Positions 9,114-17,191 of a DNA stretch of 64,000 bases are shown one piece after another; the stretch's first letter is position 1, and every line of letters begins with the position of its first letter. Origin of the DNA: Nocardiopsis ansamitocini (GTDB lineage Bacteria > Actinomycetota > Actinomycetes > Streptosporangiales > Streptosporangiaceae). Under the pieces are notes generated by a model that saw nothing but the letters and a program-made list of their open reading frames with translations, had not been told where the DNA came from and did no database searches. The DNA lies in assembly GCF_030268225.1 (NCBI RefSeq), contig NZ_BSQG01000001.1, positions 310,001 through 374,000 on the forward strand, written 5' to 3'. The translations under genes and the position numbers were made by a program.

Positions 9114-10208
9114 TCAGGACCGGCCGGTCACGTCGAGCAGGGCGCGGCGAAACGCCGTCATCTCCTCCGGGGTCCCGACGGTGACGCGCAGCCATTGGGG
9201 CGGGCCCACCTCCCGCACGAGCACACCGTGCTCCAGCAGGCCCTGGAAGACCGCGGCGCGGTCGTCGAAGCGGCCGAAGAGCACGAAATTGGCGTCGGAG
9301 TCGGCTGCGGCGAACCCGTGCCCGCGCAGCCAGTCCACCAGGCCGTCCCGTTCGGCGCGCAGGCGCTTGACCGCTCCCAGGAGCTCGTCGGCGTGGGCCA
9401 GTGCGGTGATGGCCACCGCCTGGGTGACGGCGGAGAGGTGGTAGGGCAGCCGGACCAGTTGCAGGGCGTCCACGGTGGCGCTGTGCGCCGCGAGATAGCC
9501 CAGCCGCGCTCCGGCGAGCGCGAACGCCTTGGACATCGTGCGCGTGACGATGAGCCGGGGGTGGGAGGGCAGCAGCGTCAAAGCGCTGGGGGTCCCCTCC
9601 CGCCGGAACTCGGCGTATGCCTCGTCGACGACGACCACACCGGGGGCGATCCGCGCGACCTCTTCGATGGTCTCCAAGGGCAGCGCGGTACCGGTGGGGT
9701 TGTTGGGCGAGGTCAGGAACACCACTGAGGGCTGGTGCACGGCGATGGCGCTGTGGGCGGCCTCCACGTCGATGGCGAACTCGGCGGTGCGCGGCACCGG
9801 AACCCACTGGGTTCCGGTGCCTCTGGCGAGGATGGGGTGCATGGAATAGGAGGGCTCGAAGCCCATGGCCTTGCGCCCCGGGCCGCCGAACGCCTGGAGG
9901 ATCTGCTGGAGTACCTCGTTGGAGCCGTTGGCGGCCCACACCTGGTCGCGGTCGAGCCCGTGGTCGAGGTAGCGGGCCAGGTCGGCACGCAGCTGGAGTG
10001 CGTCGCGGTCGGGGTAGCGGTTGAGGCCCGCGGCGGCCTCGGCCACCGCGCTGCCGATCTCCTCGGCCAGTTGCGGCGAGGGCGGGTAGGGGTTCTCGTT
10101 GGTGTTGAGGGCCGCGTCGACGCTGAGCTGAGGCGCCCCGTAGGGGGTCTGACCGCGCAGGTCATCGCGCAGCGGAAGGTCGGCCAGTCCGAAATCGGTG
10201 TCGTTCAC
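9114..10208 (-). CDS. hisC: histidinol-phosphate aminotransferase
   Basis: A 364-residue fold-type I PLP enzyme that transaminates imidazole acetol phosphate. The substrate loop [11 protein letters not shown] is near residue 32, the cofactor contacts NNPTGT and DEAYAEF are near 170-205, and the PLP lysine is in [13 protein letters not shown] near 225. GTG 10208 overlaps the hisD stop as GTGA. The upstream open frame is only a shadow of hisD. Confidence 0.95.
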   Translation of the reverse strand: MNDTDFGLADLPLRDDLRGQTPYGAPQLSVDAALNTNENPYPPSPQLAEEIGSAVAEAAAGLNRYPDRDALQLRADLARYLDHGLDRDQVWAANGSNEVLQQILQAFGGPGRKAMGFEPSYSMHPILARGTGTQWVPVPRTAEFAIDVEAAHSAIAVHQPSVVFLTSPNNPTGTALPLETIEEVARIAPGVVVVDEAYAEFRREGTPSALTLLPSHPRLIVTRTMSKAFALAGARLGYLAAHSATVDALQLVRLPYHLSAVTQAVAITALAHADELLGAVKRLRAERDGLVDWLRGHGFAAADSDANFVLFGRFDDRAAVFQGLLEHGVLVREVGPPQWLRVTVGTPEEMTAFRRALLDVTGRS

Positions 10209-11509
10209 GCCTGCTCCTCCAGGGGGATGCGCGCGGTGACCGCCTCGCCGTGGGCGGGAAGGTCCTCGGCCTCGGCCAGGGCCACCACGTGGTGGGCGAC
10301 CTCGGCCAGCGCGGCACGGTCGTAGTCGACGACGTGGATACCGCGCAGGAAGCTCTGCACGCTCAGGCCCGAGGAGTGGCAGGCGCACCCACCGGTGGGC
10401 AGGACGTGGTTGGAGCCGGCGCAGTAGTCGCCCAGCGAGACGGGCGAGAACGCGCCGACGAAGATCGCGCCGGCGTTGCGCACCCGGGCCGCGACCACGC
10501 GGGCGTCGGCGGTGATGACCTCCAGGTGCTCGGCGGCGTAGGCGTTGACCACGGCCAGGCCGTGATCGATGTCGTCCACCAGGACGATCCCCGATTGGCG
10601 CCCGCCCAGCGCCTCGGCGACCCGCTCGGCGTGCTTGGTCGCGGGTACCCGTACGGTGAGCTCGGCCTCGACCTGGGCCGCGAGTTTTGTGGAGGGGGTG
10701 ACCAGGACAGAGGCCGCGATCACGTCGTGCTCGGCCTGGCTGATCAGGTCCGCCGCGACGTGGCCGGGGTCGGCCGTGTCGTCTGCGAGGACGGCGATCT
10801 CGGTGGGGCCGGCCTCGGAGTCGATCCCGATCACGCCCTTGAGCAGGCGTTTGGCTGCGGCGACCCACACGTTGCCGGGGCCGGTGACCAGGTCGGCACG
10901 CGCGCACTCGTCGGTGCCGTAGGCGAACATGGCGACGGCCTGGGCGCCGCCCACCGCGTAGACCTCGTCGACGCCGAGCAACGCGCAGGCGGCCAGGATC
11001 GTGGGGTGCGGCAGCCCGCCGAACTCCGCCTGGGGCGGGGAGGCCACGGCCAGTGAGGGGACGCCGGCCTCTTGTGCCGGGACGACGTTCATGACGACGC
11101 TGGAGGGGTACACGGCACGACCGCCCGGCACGTAGAGCCCGACCCGGTCGACGGGCACCCAGCGCTCGGTGACGGTGCCGCCGGGCACGACCCGAGTGGT
11201 GGAGTCGGTACGCCGCTGGTCGCGGTGGACCAGGCGGGCACGGCGGATCGATTCCTCAAGGGCCGCACGCACGGTGGGCGCGAGTCCGGTGAGCGCCTCT
11301 TCGACGGCGGTACGGGGAACCCGGATCCGACTCAGCCGTACACCGTCGAAGCGCTCGCCCAGTTCGATCAGCGCCTGAGTACCGCGATGGCGCACGTCCT
11401 CGCAGATGGGACGGACGGTCTCGACCGCGGCTGCGACGTCTAGCTCGGCGCGCGGCAACGTGTCGCGCGGGTCCGCGGGGTTTCCTCGGAGATCGATTCG
11501 GGAGATCAC
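10205..11509 (-). CDS. hisD: histidinol dehydrogenase
   Basis: A 434-residue zinc enzyme that oxidises histidinol to histidine in two NAD-dependent steps. Family hallmarks are the GPGN motif ([12 protein letters not shown] near 230), [13 protein letters not shown] near 250 and the zinc region around AGSNHVLPT near 375. The start is GTG 11509 behind a GAGGGGG ribosome site. It is the first gene of the operon. A TAGACT hexamer at 11521-11516 lies directly upstream and could be a -10 element for a very short leader. Confidence 0.96.
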   Translation of the reverse strand: MISRIDLRGNPADPRDTLPRAELDVAAAVETVRPICEDVRHRGTQALIELGERFDGVRLSRIRVPRTAVEEALTGLAPTVRAALEESIRRARLVHRDQRRTDSTTRVVPGGTVTERWVPVDRVGLYVPGGRAVYPSSVVMNVVPAQEAGVPSLAVASPPQAEFGGLPHPTILAACALLGVDEVYAVGGAQAVAMFAYGTDECARADLVTGPGNVWVAAAKRLLKGVIGIDSEAGPTEIAVLADDTADPGHVAADLISQAEHDVIAASVLVTPSTKLAAQVEAELTVRVPATKHAERVAEALGGRQSGIVLVDDIDHGLAVVNAYAAEHLEVITADARVVAARVRNAGAIFVGAFSPVSLGDYCAGSNHVLPTGGCACHSSGLSVQSFLRGIHVVDYDRAALAEVAHHVVALAEAEDLPAHGEAVTARIPLEEQA

Positions 11510-11592
11510 CCCCTCAGTCTAGGGGCGAGGCCCACCGACCTGCGGCGGGACTTCGGGCGGCTTCGCCGCATAACTCCACAAAAATCTATTGA

Positions 11593-11652
11593 TAAGTGCC
11601 ACCTAACTTTGGAACACCTAACCTTATTTGAATAAATAAAGGCTTGCCTAAG
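11593..11652 (+). promoter_or_regulatory. candidate IdeR/DmdR iron boxes upstream of ferritin
   Basis: CCTAA occurs at 11602-11606, 11617-11621 and 11647-11651, that is, at spacings of exactly 15 and 30 bases. The best extended match is on the minus strand over 11607-11625 (TAAGGTTAGG then CC and AAA). By eye it agrees with about 14 of 19 positions of the DtxR/IdeR consensus TWAGGTTAGSCTAACCTWA. The outer copies match 12-13. Mycobacterial bfrB is known to be activated by IdeR at several such boxes. The stretch is strikingly AT-rich for this genome. Confidence 0.55.
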
Positions 11653-11699
11653 CGACACGAATAACATCACCCTTAACTGTGAATTGTTTTTTCATGCGC

Positions 11700-11705
11700 T
11701 ATTAT
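11700..11705 (+). promoter_or_regulatory. bfrB: candidate -10 element of the ferritin gene
   Basis: TATTAT ends seven bases before the A of the chosen ATG (11712), which would make the transcript leaderless. No good -35 element is visible, as expected for a promoter needing an activator. Confidence 0.4.
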
Positions 11706-11711
11706 TGGGAC

Positions 11712-12278
11712 ATGACTACGAGCACTCCGAGTTCCGACCGCGGCCTTTCCAAGTTCCACCGCCTGCTCGTCGACCAGTTGCGCAACGAGTTCACCGCCTC
11801 ACAGCAGTACATCGCGCTGGCTGCCTGGTTCGACGACCGCGACCTGCCCCAACTCGCCCGCGTCTTCTACCAGCAATCCCTGGAGGAACGCGACCACGCG
11901 ATGATGATGGTGCGCTTCCTGTTGGACAATGACGTTCCCACCGCGATTCCCTCGACCGGGGAAATCCGCAACGACTTCGACTCACCGCGCGATCTCGTGG
12001 CACTGGCCCTGCGCCAGGAGCGCGAAGTCACCGAGCAGATCCATCTGCTGGTGAAGGCCGCCCGGGAGGAGAACGACTACACGGGCGAGCAGTTCCTGGG
12101 CTGGTTCCTCCAAGAGCAGACCGAGGAGGTCGCCAAGATGTCCACCCTGCTGGCGGTGGTGGACCGCGCGAACGGCAACCTGTTCGACCTGGAGACCTTC
12201 GTGGCCCGGGACATGCCCGATTCCTCCGGCGGCGAAGCGGGTGCGCCCGAGACCGCGGGTCCCGGCATCACGGTCTGA
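11712..12278 (+). CDS. bfrB: ferritin (BfrB type)
   Basis: A 188-residue iron-storage protein. The helices carry the ferroxidase ligands expected of non-haem ferritins: RNEFTASQQYIALAAWF near residues 22-38, SLEERDHAMMM near 57 and QEQTEEVA near 138. By recall it aligns along its length with Mycobacterium BfrB, including DLPQLA, RNDFDSPR and LFDLETFVAR. The C-terminal tail (after residue 168) is Gly/Pro-rich and variable. ATG 11712 is preferred. ATG 11694 is in frame but has no ribosome site, and 11712 has at most a weak one, so a leaderless message is likely. It stands alone, divergent from hisD. Confidence 0.93.
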   Translation: MTTSTPSSDRGLSKFHRLLVDQLRNEFTASQQYIALAAWFDDRDLPQLARVFYQQSLEERDHAMMMVRFLLDNDVPTAIPSTGEIRNDFDSPRDLVALALRQEREVTEQIHLLVKAAREENDYTGEQFLGWFLQEQTEEVAKMSTLLAVVDRANGNLFDLETFVARDMPDSSGGEAGAPETAGPGITV

Positions 12279-12364
12279 CCCGCCCGACCCGAGTGATCGT
12301 CGGTCATCACGGCCTTCCGCGTTTTTCGCGGGAGGCCGCCGCTGTTTGTGGGCATACTTGTCCA

Positions 12365-13042
12365 ATGCCAAACAGGCTGCCGCTCTTTCCGCTCGGGTCG
12401 GTCCTGTTCCCAGGACTGGCCATGCCCCTACGCGTGTTCGAGGACCGCTACCGCGAACTGGTGGAGGACCTGCTCGCCCTACCCGCAGACGAACCCCGCG
12501 CCTTCGGCGTCCTCGGCATCGAACTGGGGCACGAGGTGGGCGAGCTCTCCGCCGACCAGCTCTCGGCGGTCGGGTGCGTCGTCGAGATCACGGACGTCCA
12601 GCGCGACGAGGAGGGGGGATTCGACCTCGTCGTCACCGGGACCGGGCGGTTCCAGGTCCGCGAACTCCTCCCGCCCGACTCCGCGCACGCCTACCTGCGT
12701 GCGGTCACCGACCCGCTGCCCGACGAGGTGGGCGCGGGCGCCGACGAACTGTGCGAGCGCGCCATCCGGTTGTTCTCGCTCTACTGTGAGCGGCTCAACG
12801 GTATCGGTGTTGTGGCGGAGCCCCCCGAGGAGTTCCCGGCCAAAGCACTTCAGGTGTCCTACTCGGTTTCGGGCGCCATGATCGTGGACCAGTCGGACAA
12901 GCAGGCCCTGCTGGAGGCCGAGCACGCTGCCGCCCGTCTGGAACTGGTGTGCGATCTGCTCCGCCGGGAGAACCGGGTCCTTTCCAGCCTCCGGCTCCTG
13001 CCGGCCGGGCGGTTCCTGCGTCACGAGGTCAACCTGAACTAG
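12365..13042 (+). CDS. Lon N-terminal (LON substrate-binding) domain protein
   Basis: A 225-residue protein consisting of the Lon-protease N-terminal domain alone, without the AAA ATPase or Ser-Lys protease parts. The PLFPLGSVLFPG opening and RVFEDRYREL (about residues 5-30) are typical, followed by TGTGRFQVREL near 97 and a helical C-terminal part. Stand-alone LON-domain proteins are widespread in actinomycetes and are thought to bind peptides or other proteins; the role is unknown. The start at ATG 12365 matches the domain boundary, since upstream codons are unconserved. Confidence 0.85.
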   Translation: MPNRLPLFPLGSVLFPGLAMPLRVFEDRYRELVEDLLALPADEPRAFGVLGIELGHEVGELSADQLSAVGCVVEITDVQRDEEGGFDLVVTGTGRFQVRELLPPDSAHAYLRAVTDPLPDEVGAGADELCERAIRLFSLYCERLNGIGVVAEPPEEFPAKALQVSYSVSGAMIVDQSDKQALLEAEHAAARLELVCDLLRRENRVLSSLRLLPAGRFLRHEVNLN

Positions 13043-13082
13043 CGCGGTGGCGTACGCGCCCTCCGTCTGGAGAGAAGAGCAG

Positions 13083-13562
13083 TTGAGCGGAAAAGGCACC
13101 CCGGCCACGATCGCGGCGACGCGGGGCAAGGCCGCCTACACCCTGCACCCCTACACCGTGTCCGGGGCCGCCTCCTACGGCGAGGAGGCCGCCGACTCCC
13201 TGGGCACCGAGCACGGCCGGGTGTTCAAGACCCTGGTGGCCGAGGTCGACGGCACATTGGTCGTCGGGGTGGTTCCGGTGGCGGGCAAACTCGACCTCAA
13301 AGCCCTGGCCACAGCGGTGAGCGGCAAGAAGGCGCAGATGGCCGACCCCGCTGCGGCCGAGCGCGCCACCGGTTACGTGCGGGGCGGGATCAGCCCGTTG
13401 GGCCAGCGCAAACGGCTGCGTACCGTGGTGGACGCCTCGGCCGCGCACTACCCGACCGTGTTCGTCTCCGCAGGGCGTCGCGGCCTGCAGATGGAACTGG
13501 CTCCGCACGACCTGATCCGGCTCACCAACGCGGTGACCGGCGCCATCACCGCTCTTTCCTGA
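13083..13562 (+). CDS. YbaK/EbsC-type aminoacyl-tRNA deacylase
   Basis: A 159-residue single-domain protein of the YbaK family, which hydrolyses mischarged tRNA (YbaK itself acts on Cys-tRNAPro). Family features include the FKTLVAEVDG strand near 48, the lysine-rich AVSGKKAQMADP stretch near 80, TGYVRGGISPLGQRKRL near 97 with the conserved GG-SP loop, and SAGRRGLQMELAP near 133. TTG 13083 is chosen because GGAGAG lies eight bases upstream. The in-frame GTG at 13047 lacks a ribosome site. It follows the LON gene by 40 bases on the same strand. Confidence 0.88.
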   Translation: MSGKGTPATIAATRGKAAYTLHPYTVSGAASYGEEAADSLGTEHGRVFKTLVAEVDGTLVVGVVPVAGKLDLKALATAVSGKKAQMADPAAAERATGYVRGGISPLGQRKRLRTVVDASAAHYPTVFVSAGRRGLQMELAPHDLIRLTNAVTGAITALS

Positions 13563-13601
13563 GCCCGTGACCGGGAGGCTCTCGCTACCGCGGCATTCGT
13601 C

Positions 13602-14201
13602 CTAGCGCTCGACCGGTGCCGGCCCCCTGCTGTTGTCGGCCTCGTCATGGACGGGTTCGACGGTGTCGGTGCGGGCGTCCTCGGCGGTCGGCAGGTCACC
13701 GCGCCAAAGGCTGACCGCGTCGAAGAGGCCGTACTGCAAGATCGCGACGAAGGGCCACAGCAGCAGCGCACTGTGGGAGCGCAGGCTCAGGCCCTGCTCC
13801 ACCACGTCGCCGGGAGCGGCGAAGGACTGTGCCCCGCTCGCCGAGAAGACGTCGAGTCCGACACCGACGACCCAGGCCAGGACGGCCCCCGCCAGTGCGC
13901 CGGCGCTGATGCCCAACAGGGTGGGCATCCGCAGGTCCACCCCGTGGCGCCTGGTCGAGGAGTACTGGGCGAGGTAGGCCAGGTAACCGGTGAGCAGACC
14001 GGCTACCAGCATCATCAGGGCGTAGTAGCCCTCTCCAGCGAAGACGGTCTCGGAGAGTGGGTAGAAGACGGTTGTGCCACCGGTGGTGACCGTCACCTGC
14101 CCTCTGGGGGCGATCAGCCACCAGAGCAGGCCCAGGGGCGCGCCCAGCAGTGCGACGCAGCCGAAGACCACCGCTCCGGCAGCGATTTTTCGCTCGGTCA
14201 C
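13602..14201 (-). CDS. membrane protein, four helices (DUF2567-like)
   Basis: A 199-residue protein with four hydrophobic segments (about residues 6-28, 52-75, 92-115 and 145-162). There is an external-looking stretch with TVTTGGTTVFYPLSE between the first two and a polar acidic tail (ending DNSRGPAPVER). This layout fits the actinobacterial DUF2567-like membrane proteins, but the family call is tentative. GTG 14201 is chosen for AGGTGG seven bases upstream. Longer in-frame starts at 14213 (GTG) and far upstream (TTG 14336) would add a Ser/Pro-rich low-complexity leader. It is convergent with the YbaK-type gene. Confidence 0.6.
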   Translation of the reverse strand: MTERKIAAGAVVFGCVALLGAPLGLLWWLIAPRGQVTVTTGGTTVFYPLSETVFAGEGYYALMMLVAGLLTGYLAYLAQYSSTRRHGVDLRMPTLLGISAGALAGAVLAWVVGVGLDVFSASGAQSFAAPGDVVEQGLSLRSHSALLLWPFVAILQYGLFDAVSLWRGDLPTAEDARTDTVEPVHDEADNSRGPAPVER

Positions 14202-14422
14202 CGCGTCTGCCACCTGTCCAATCGGTCGTGTCCGATCCGCGGAGGCGGTCGGGGCCGGGGACGGCGAAGAAGAGGTCCCCGGTCGAGAACGAATGTATCC
14301 CCCGACCGGGGGCGGGAAAATCAGTGGAAACGGCAAATCCCGGAATCACAATGACGCAATGACGACGTCCGCGCCGAGGCGCGCCGCCTCCTCCTGCCGC
14401 CGCCGCCGCTGAGGAGCGCACC

Positions 14423-14569
14423 ATGCTCAACGCGTGGCTGGACTGGCACCGGGCGACCGGCCGGCACAAATGCGCGGGGGTGTCGGCGCACCTGCTCGAA
14501 GAGACCGCGCGGCACAACGGTCACCTCGACGCCCTGCGCGAACTGGCCGACGGCACGACCGTACTCTCC
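14423..14569 (+). pseudogene. internally deleted DUF664/DinB-like gene
   Basis: The frame from ATG 14423, behind a good GAGGAG ribosome site, reads MLNAWLDWHRATGRHKCAG, the typical start of DUF664 (DinB_2-like) proteins. It then passes directly to HLLEETARHNGHLDALRELADGT, the typical C-terminal metal-binding helix. About 100 residues of the four-helix core are missing, so the product cannot fold as the family does. The frame stays open into the PadR gene downstream, with no stop between. I read it as a relic of an in-frame deletion. The family fit is from recall of the conserved words. Confidence 0.6.
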
Positions 14570-14601
14570 CACCGACCGTTGACGGCGACCTGTTGCCGAT
14601 A

Positions 14602-14621
14602 TATCGTTAACTTAATCGATA
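14602..14621 (+). promoter_or_regulatory. candidate PadR operator
   Basis: TATCG at 14602-14606 and CGATA at 14617-14621 form an inverted repeat, extended imperfectly by TTA/TAA inside. It lies 39 bases before the padR start codon in a short AT-rich stretch. PadR regulators commonly bind such sites and repress their own gene. Confidence 0.5.
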
Positions 14622-14659
14622 GTTTGAGACTGTCGGAGATTACTACGAGAGGATCATTG

Positions 14660-15421
14660 ATGAACGCCATGGCGATGCCCTGGAGCTGGCCCCCTGCCCA
14701 CCGAGGGCGGGGCGCCCGCAGGGGACGCGGGGAGCGCCCCACTCCCTGGTCGACGGTTGAGGCATCCCGCCCGGAGGACTTCGACCAGCACCAGCCACCG
14801 CCACCGCCACCGCACCCCGGCGGGTTCGGCCCCTGGGGCGGCCCCGGCGGACCGTTCGGCGGACCCGGTGGACCCTTCGGCCCGTTCTCCGGCGGCCGAG
14901 GACACGGGCACGGCCGCTGGCGCGGTCGCGCCCGCCGTGGAGACGTCCGCACCGGAATTTTGCTGCTCCTGGCCGAGGGACCGCTCAGCGGCTACGAGAT
15001 CATCAAGGAAGCCCGCCAACGCAGCAACGGCGCCTGGCGGCCCAGTCCCGGCTCGGTCTATCCGATGCTCCAGCAACTGGAGGACGAGGACCTGGTCCAG
15101 CACGCACAGACCGGCGGCGGCCGACGGCGCCCCTACGAGCTCACCGAAGCGGGCCACACCTACGTCGCCGAGAACGCGGCGGAACTGACCCCCCCGTGGG
15201 AGTCGGCGGCGGCCGAGTACGCCGACTCCACCGCCGACTACACCGAGCTCAACTCCCTGGCCGCCCAGTTGTCGGCCGCGGCGGCCCAGGTCGCCCAGGC
15301 GGGCACGCCCGAACAGCTGGAACGCGCCAAACGCCTCCTGGCCGAGACCCGGCGAGGGCTGTACCGCATCCTGGCCGAGGAGGAGCCCGACGACGGGGAG
15401 GACGAGGAGAAGGCGCGGTAG
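14660..15421 (+). CDS. PadR family transcriptional regulator
   Basis: A 253-residue regulator. Residues 1-90 are low complexity, rich in Pro, Gly, His and Arg (PPPPPPHPGG, GGPGGPFGGPGG). The winged-helix PadR domain follows (about 96-170): ILLLLAEGPLSGYEI, GSVYPMLQQLEDEDLV and RRRPYELTEAGH. A C-terminal helical part (175-240) would dimerise. ATG 14660 follows GAGAGG at seven bases; longer in-frame starts run into the DUF664 relic. A dyad upstream suggests autoregulation, and a perfect 16-bp hairpin closes the transcript. No exporter or other classic PadR target is adjacent, so its target is unknown. Confidence 0.88.
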   Translation: MNAMAMPWSWPPAHRGRGARRGRGERPTPWSTVEASRPEDFDQHQPPPPPPHPGGFGPWGGPGGPFGGPGGPFGPFSGGRGHGHGRWRGRARRGDVRTGILLLLAEGPLSGYEIIKEARQRSNGAWRPSPGSVYPMLQQLEDEDLVQHAQTGGGRRRPYELTEAGHTYVAENAAELTPPWESAAAEYADSTADYTELNSLAAQLSAAAAQVAQAGTPEQLERAKRLLAETRRGLYRILAEEEPDDGEDEEKAR

Positions 15422-15446
15422 GCACACGGTGTCCGACGAACCGGTG

Positions 15447-15485
15447 AGGACGACCGTTCGGGGTCCCCTCCCGAACGGTCGTCCT
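15447..15485 (+). terminator. hairpin terminator after padR
   Basis: AGGACGACCGTTCGGG at 15447-15462 pairs perfectly with 15470-15485 across a 7-base loop, 26 bases after the padR stop. The stem is 16 bp long, with a short T-rich tail (TTCG). Confidence 0.85.
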
Positions 15486-15539
15486 TCGCCGGCGCCCACC
15501 AGGGCCACCCCTAAGGCCGGCTCAACCGATTGCCGTGGA

Positions 15540-15919
15540 AGACAAACGGTGACCGGCGGGGTTTCCCAGCAAAAGCTCACGGCTGTCCGTGAACCCGAGA
15601 AGATCGCACATCCCGTCGAAGTGCGGAAGCAGAGGAAGTGCTCGAGCAGGCGACGGGCGATATTGGGCAGGATCACCGCCATATCGCGGTCGTCCCGAAC
15701 GGGGTCAGTGAGCACGCCGGCCTGGACGGAGCCTGGGAGATCCTGGACTTTCCCAGCGACCCTTCCGTCCTTTATGTGGAGTCAGGCGGGCCTACCACAA
15801 TGACGGACATGGTGCGGGAGGTCGACGCGAAACGGCAACGCTTCTTCACCGTCTGCATGCAAACCCTCAACCCTCGCGCCTCGATTGAGCTGATGGCCTC
15901 GATTATGGGAGAGCTATGA
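15540..15919 (+). pseudogene. decayed XRE/DUF5753 regulator
   Basis: The C-terminal half of a DUF5753 regulator is readable from GTG 15638: IAVVPNGVSEHAGLDGAWEIL, then VLYVES and MASIMGEL at the end. This matches the family's VVPF-HAGLDG-F-LLDF and VYIE patterns as I recall them. The helix-turn-helix domain is absent. Upstream, another frame carries RQTVTGG and VEVRKQRK, which fit the same family before a frameshift near 15635. The region therefore looks like a truncated and frameshifted gene. Its stop overlaps the DUF397 start as ATGA, the usual arrangement of intact DUF5753-DUF397 pairs. Confidence 0.6.
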
Positions 15920-16128
15920 CCGAGTCGCAGGACCGGCCCGGCCTCGCGTGGCACAAGTCCTTCTACAGCGGCAGCGGGGGCGGCAACTGCGTCGAGGTGG
16001 CGCGCGGTCTGTGTCAGATGAACCTTCGTGACTCCAAGAACCCCGAGCACGGCTTCCTCTCCTTCGCCGGTGCCGAGTGGGATGCCTTCCTGGCCTCGGT
16101 CAAGGCGACCGGGTCGAGCGGGCCCTGA
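15916..16128 (+). CDS. DUF397 protein
   Basis: A 70-residue protein of the actinobacterial DUF397 family: WHKSFYSGSGGGNCVEVA (about 13-30), VRDSK-like LRDSKNPEHG near 37 and FAGAEWDAFLASVK near 50. These small proteins are usually encoded beside an XRE/DUF5753 regulator, and some pairs (WhiJ-type) affect development. Here the regulator is decayed while this partner looks intact, with ATG 15916 overlapping the relic's stop. It may be an orphan or may serve another DUF5753 protein elsewhere. Confidence 0.85.
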   Translation: MTESQDRPGLAWHKSFYSGSGGGNCVEVARGLCQMNLRDSKNPEHGFLSFAGAEWDAFLASVKATGSSGP

Positions 16129-16185
16129 CCGCTCCGCTCAGAGTCCGACACTCACGAGGCGGTATCGAGCAGGCGCGAAACGACG

Positions 16186-17058
16186 TCAGCAGTGCCCCGC
16201 GGCGGCGAGTCGGCCGACTTCGCGCAGCAGCTTCTCGGAGCAGGGGCGCCGGGCGGGATCGGGTGCCAGTGCGGCCTCCACCAGTGGGAGCAACCCGTGC
16301 GGCATCCCCCGCAGGTCCGCCCGTCCCTGGAGCGCCCGCATCGCCACGGTCTCGACGCTTCCCGTTCCGAAGGGACGCCGCCCGGTGGAGGCATACGCCA
16401 CGAGACCACCCCAGGCGAAGACGTCGGCCGCCGCCCGGGGAGGATGCTCGTGGAACTGCTCGGGGCTGATCCAGCCGGGTGAACCGAGGACCTCCTCTCC
16501 TTCGGGTTGAGGCTCGTCCATGGCCTGGGCGATGCCGAAGTCCAGGATCCGCGGCCCGCTCGACGAGAGGATGACGTTGTCGGGTTTGAGGTCGCGGTGC
16601 ACCACGCCTGCCCGGTGGATGGCCACCAGCGCCTGGGCGATGCCGGCGGTGAACTCCACCAGTTCGCGGCCCGCCATGGGCCCCTCCCCGACGATGTGTT
16701 CGCCCAGGGTCGGCCCGGCGATGTAGGGCATCGCCAGCCAGGGCTGATACGCCCCGATATCCGCCTCGATGGGGTGAACCGAAAAGGAGTCGCCCACCCG
16801 GGCGAGCAGGTCCACCTCCCGGACGAAACGGGCACGATAGGTGGGGTTCGTGGCGAACTCCTGGTGGACGACCTTGACCGCGACCCGCTCCCCCGTCGCG
16901 GTCAGCGCGGCGTACACGGCGCCCATGCCGCCGACACCGATACGCTCCAGGATTCGGTAACCGCCGATCTCGACGGGATCGGACACCGAATCGTCCTCTA
17001 ACCACGCCGGGGGCGGGGCCGGGTAGGGAACGGTACCGAGCTGCGCGGGAACGGACAT
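16186..17058 (-). CDS. serine/threonine protein kinase, cytosolic
   Basis: A 290-residue Hanks-type kinase made of the kinase domain only, without a membrane helix, PASTA repeats or other sensor. Conserved parts: glycine loop GVGGMGAVY near 40, the ATP lysine in VAVKVV near 58, HRDLKPDN near 151, DFG near 171, and GSPGWISPEQ replacing the usual GTP-YMAPE near 190. The N-terminus (1-25) is Pro-rich and resembles the start of AfsK-like kinases. ATG 17058 has CTGGAG eight bases upstream. A longer start at 17109 is less likely. The target is unknown. It is convergent with the DUF397 gene. Confidence 0.9.
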   Translation of the reverse strand: MSVPAQLGTVPYPAPPPAWLEDDSVSDPVEIGGYRILERIGVGGMGAVYAALTATGERVAVKVVHQEFATNPTYRARFVREVDLLARVGDSFSVHPIEADIGAYQPWLAMPYIAGPTLGEHIVGEGPMAGRELVEFTAGIAQALVAIHRAGVVHRDLKPDNVILSSSGPRILDFGIAQAMDEPQPEGEEVLGSPGWISPEQFHEHPPRAAADVFAWGGLVAYASTGRRPFGTGSVETVAMRALQGRADLRGMPHGLLPLVEAALAPDPARRPCSEKLLREVGRLAAAGHC

Positions 17059-17191
17059 CCGTGAACTCCAGAAAGCGCGTACAACCGGCGAGTGCCGCTT
17101 CCCGGTCACCTATGCCCATTCAACTCACTTGTTCACGAAGGGTGACGAAAAATACTCGCCTCTGTTTGAGAAAATTCAAGGAAACAGCTGG

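Noticed and set aside
7040-9184. 714-residue plus-strand frame across the his operon
   Set aside because: It is antisense to priA, hisH and hisB and reads as Gly/Arg/Val-rich shadow sequence.
14359-14412. 17-residue frame ending SSCRRRR before the DUF664 relic
   Set aside because: It resembles a leader peptide, but there is no attenuator structure or sulfur gene nearby and no clear ribosome site.
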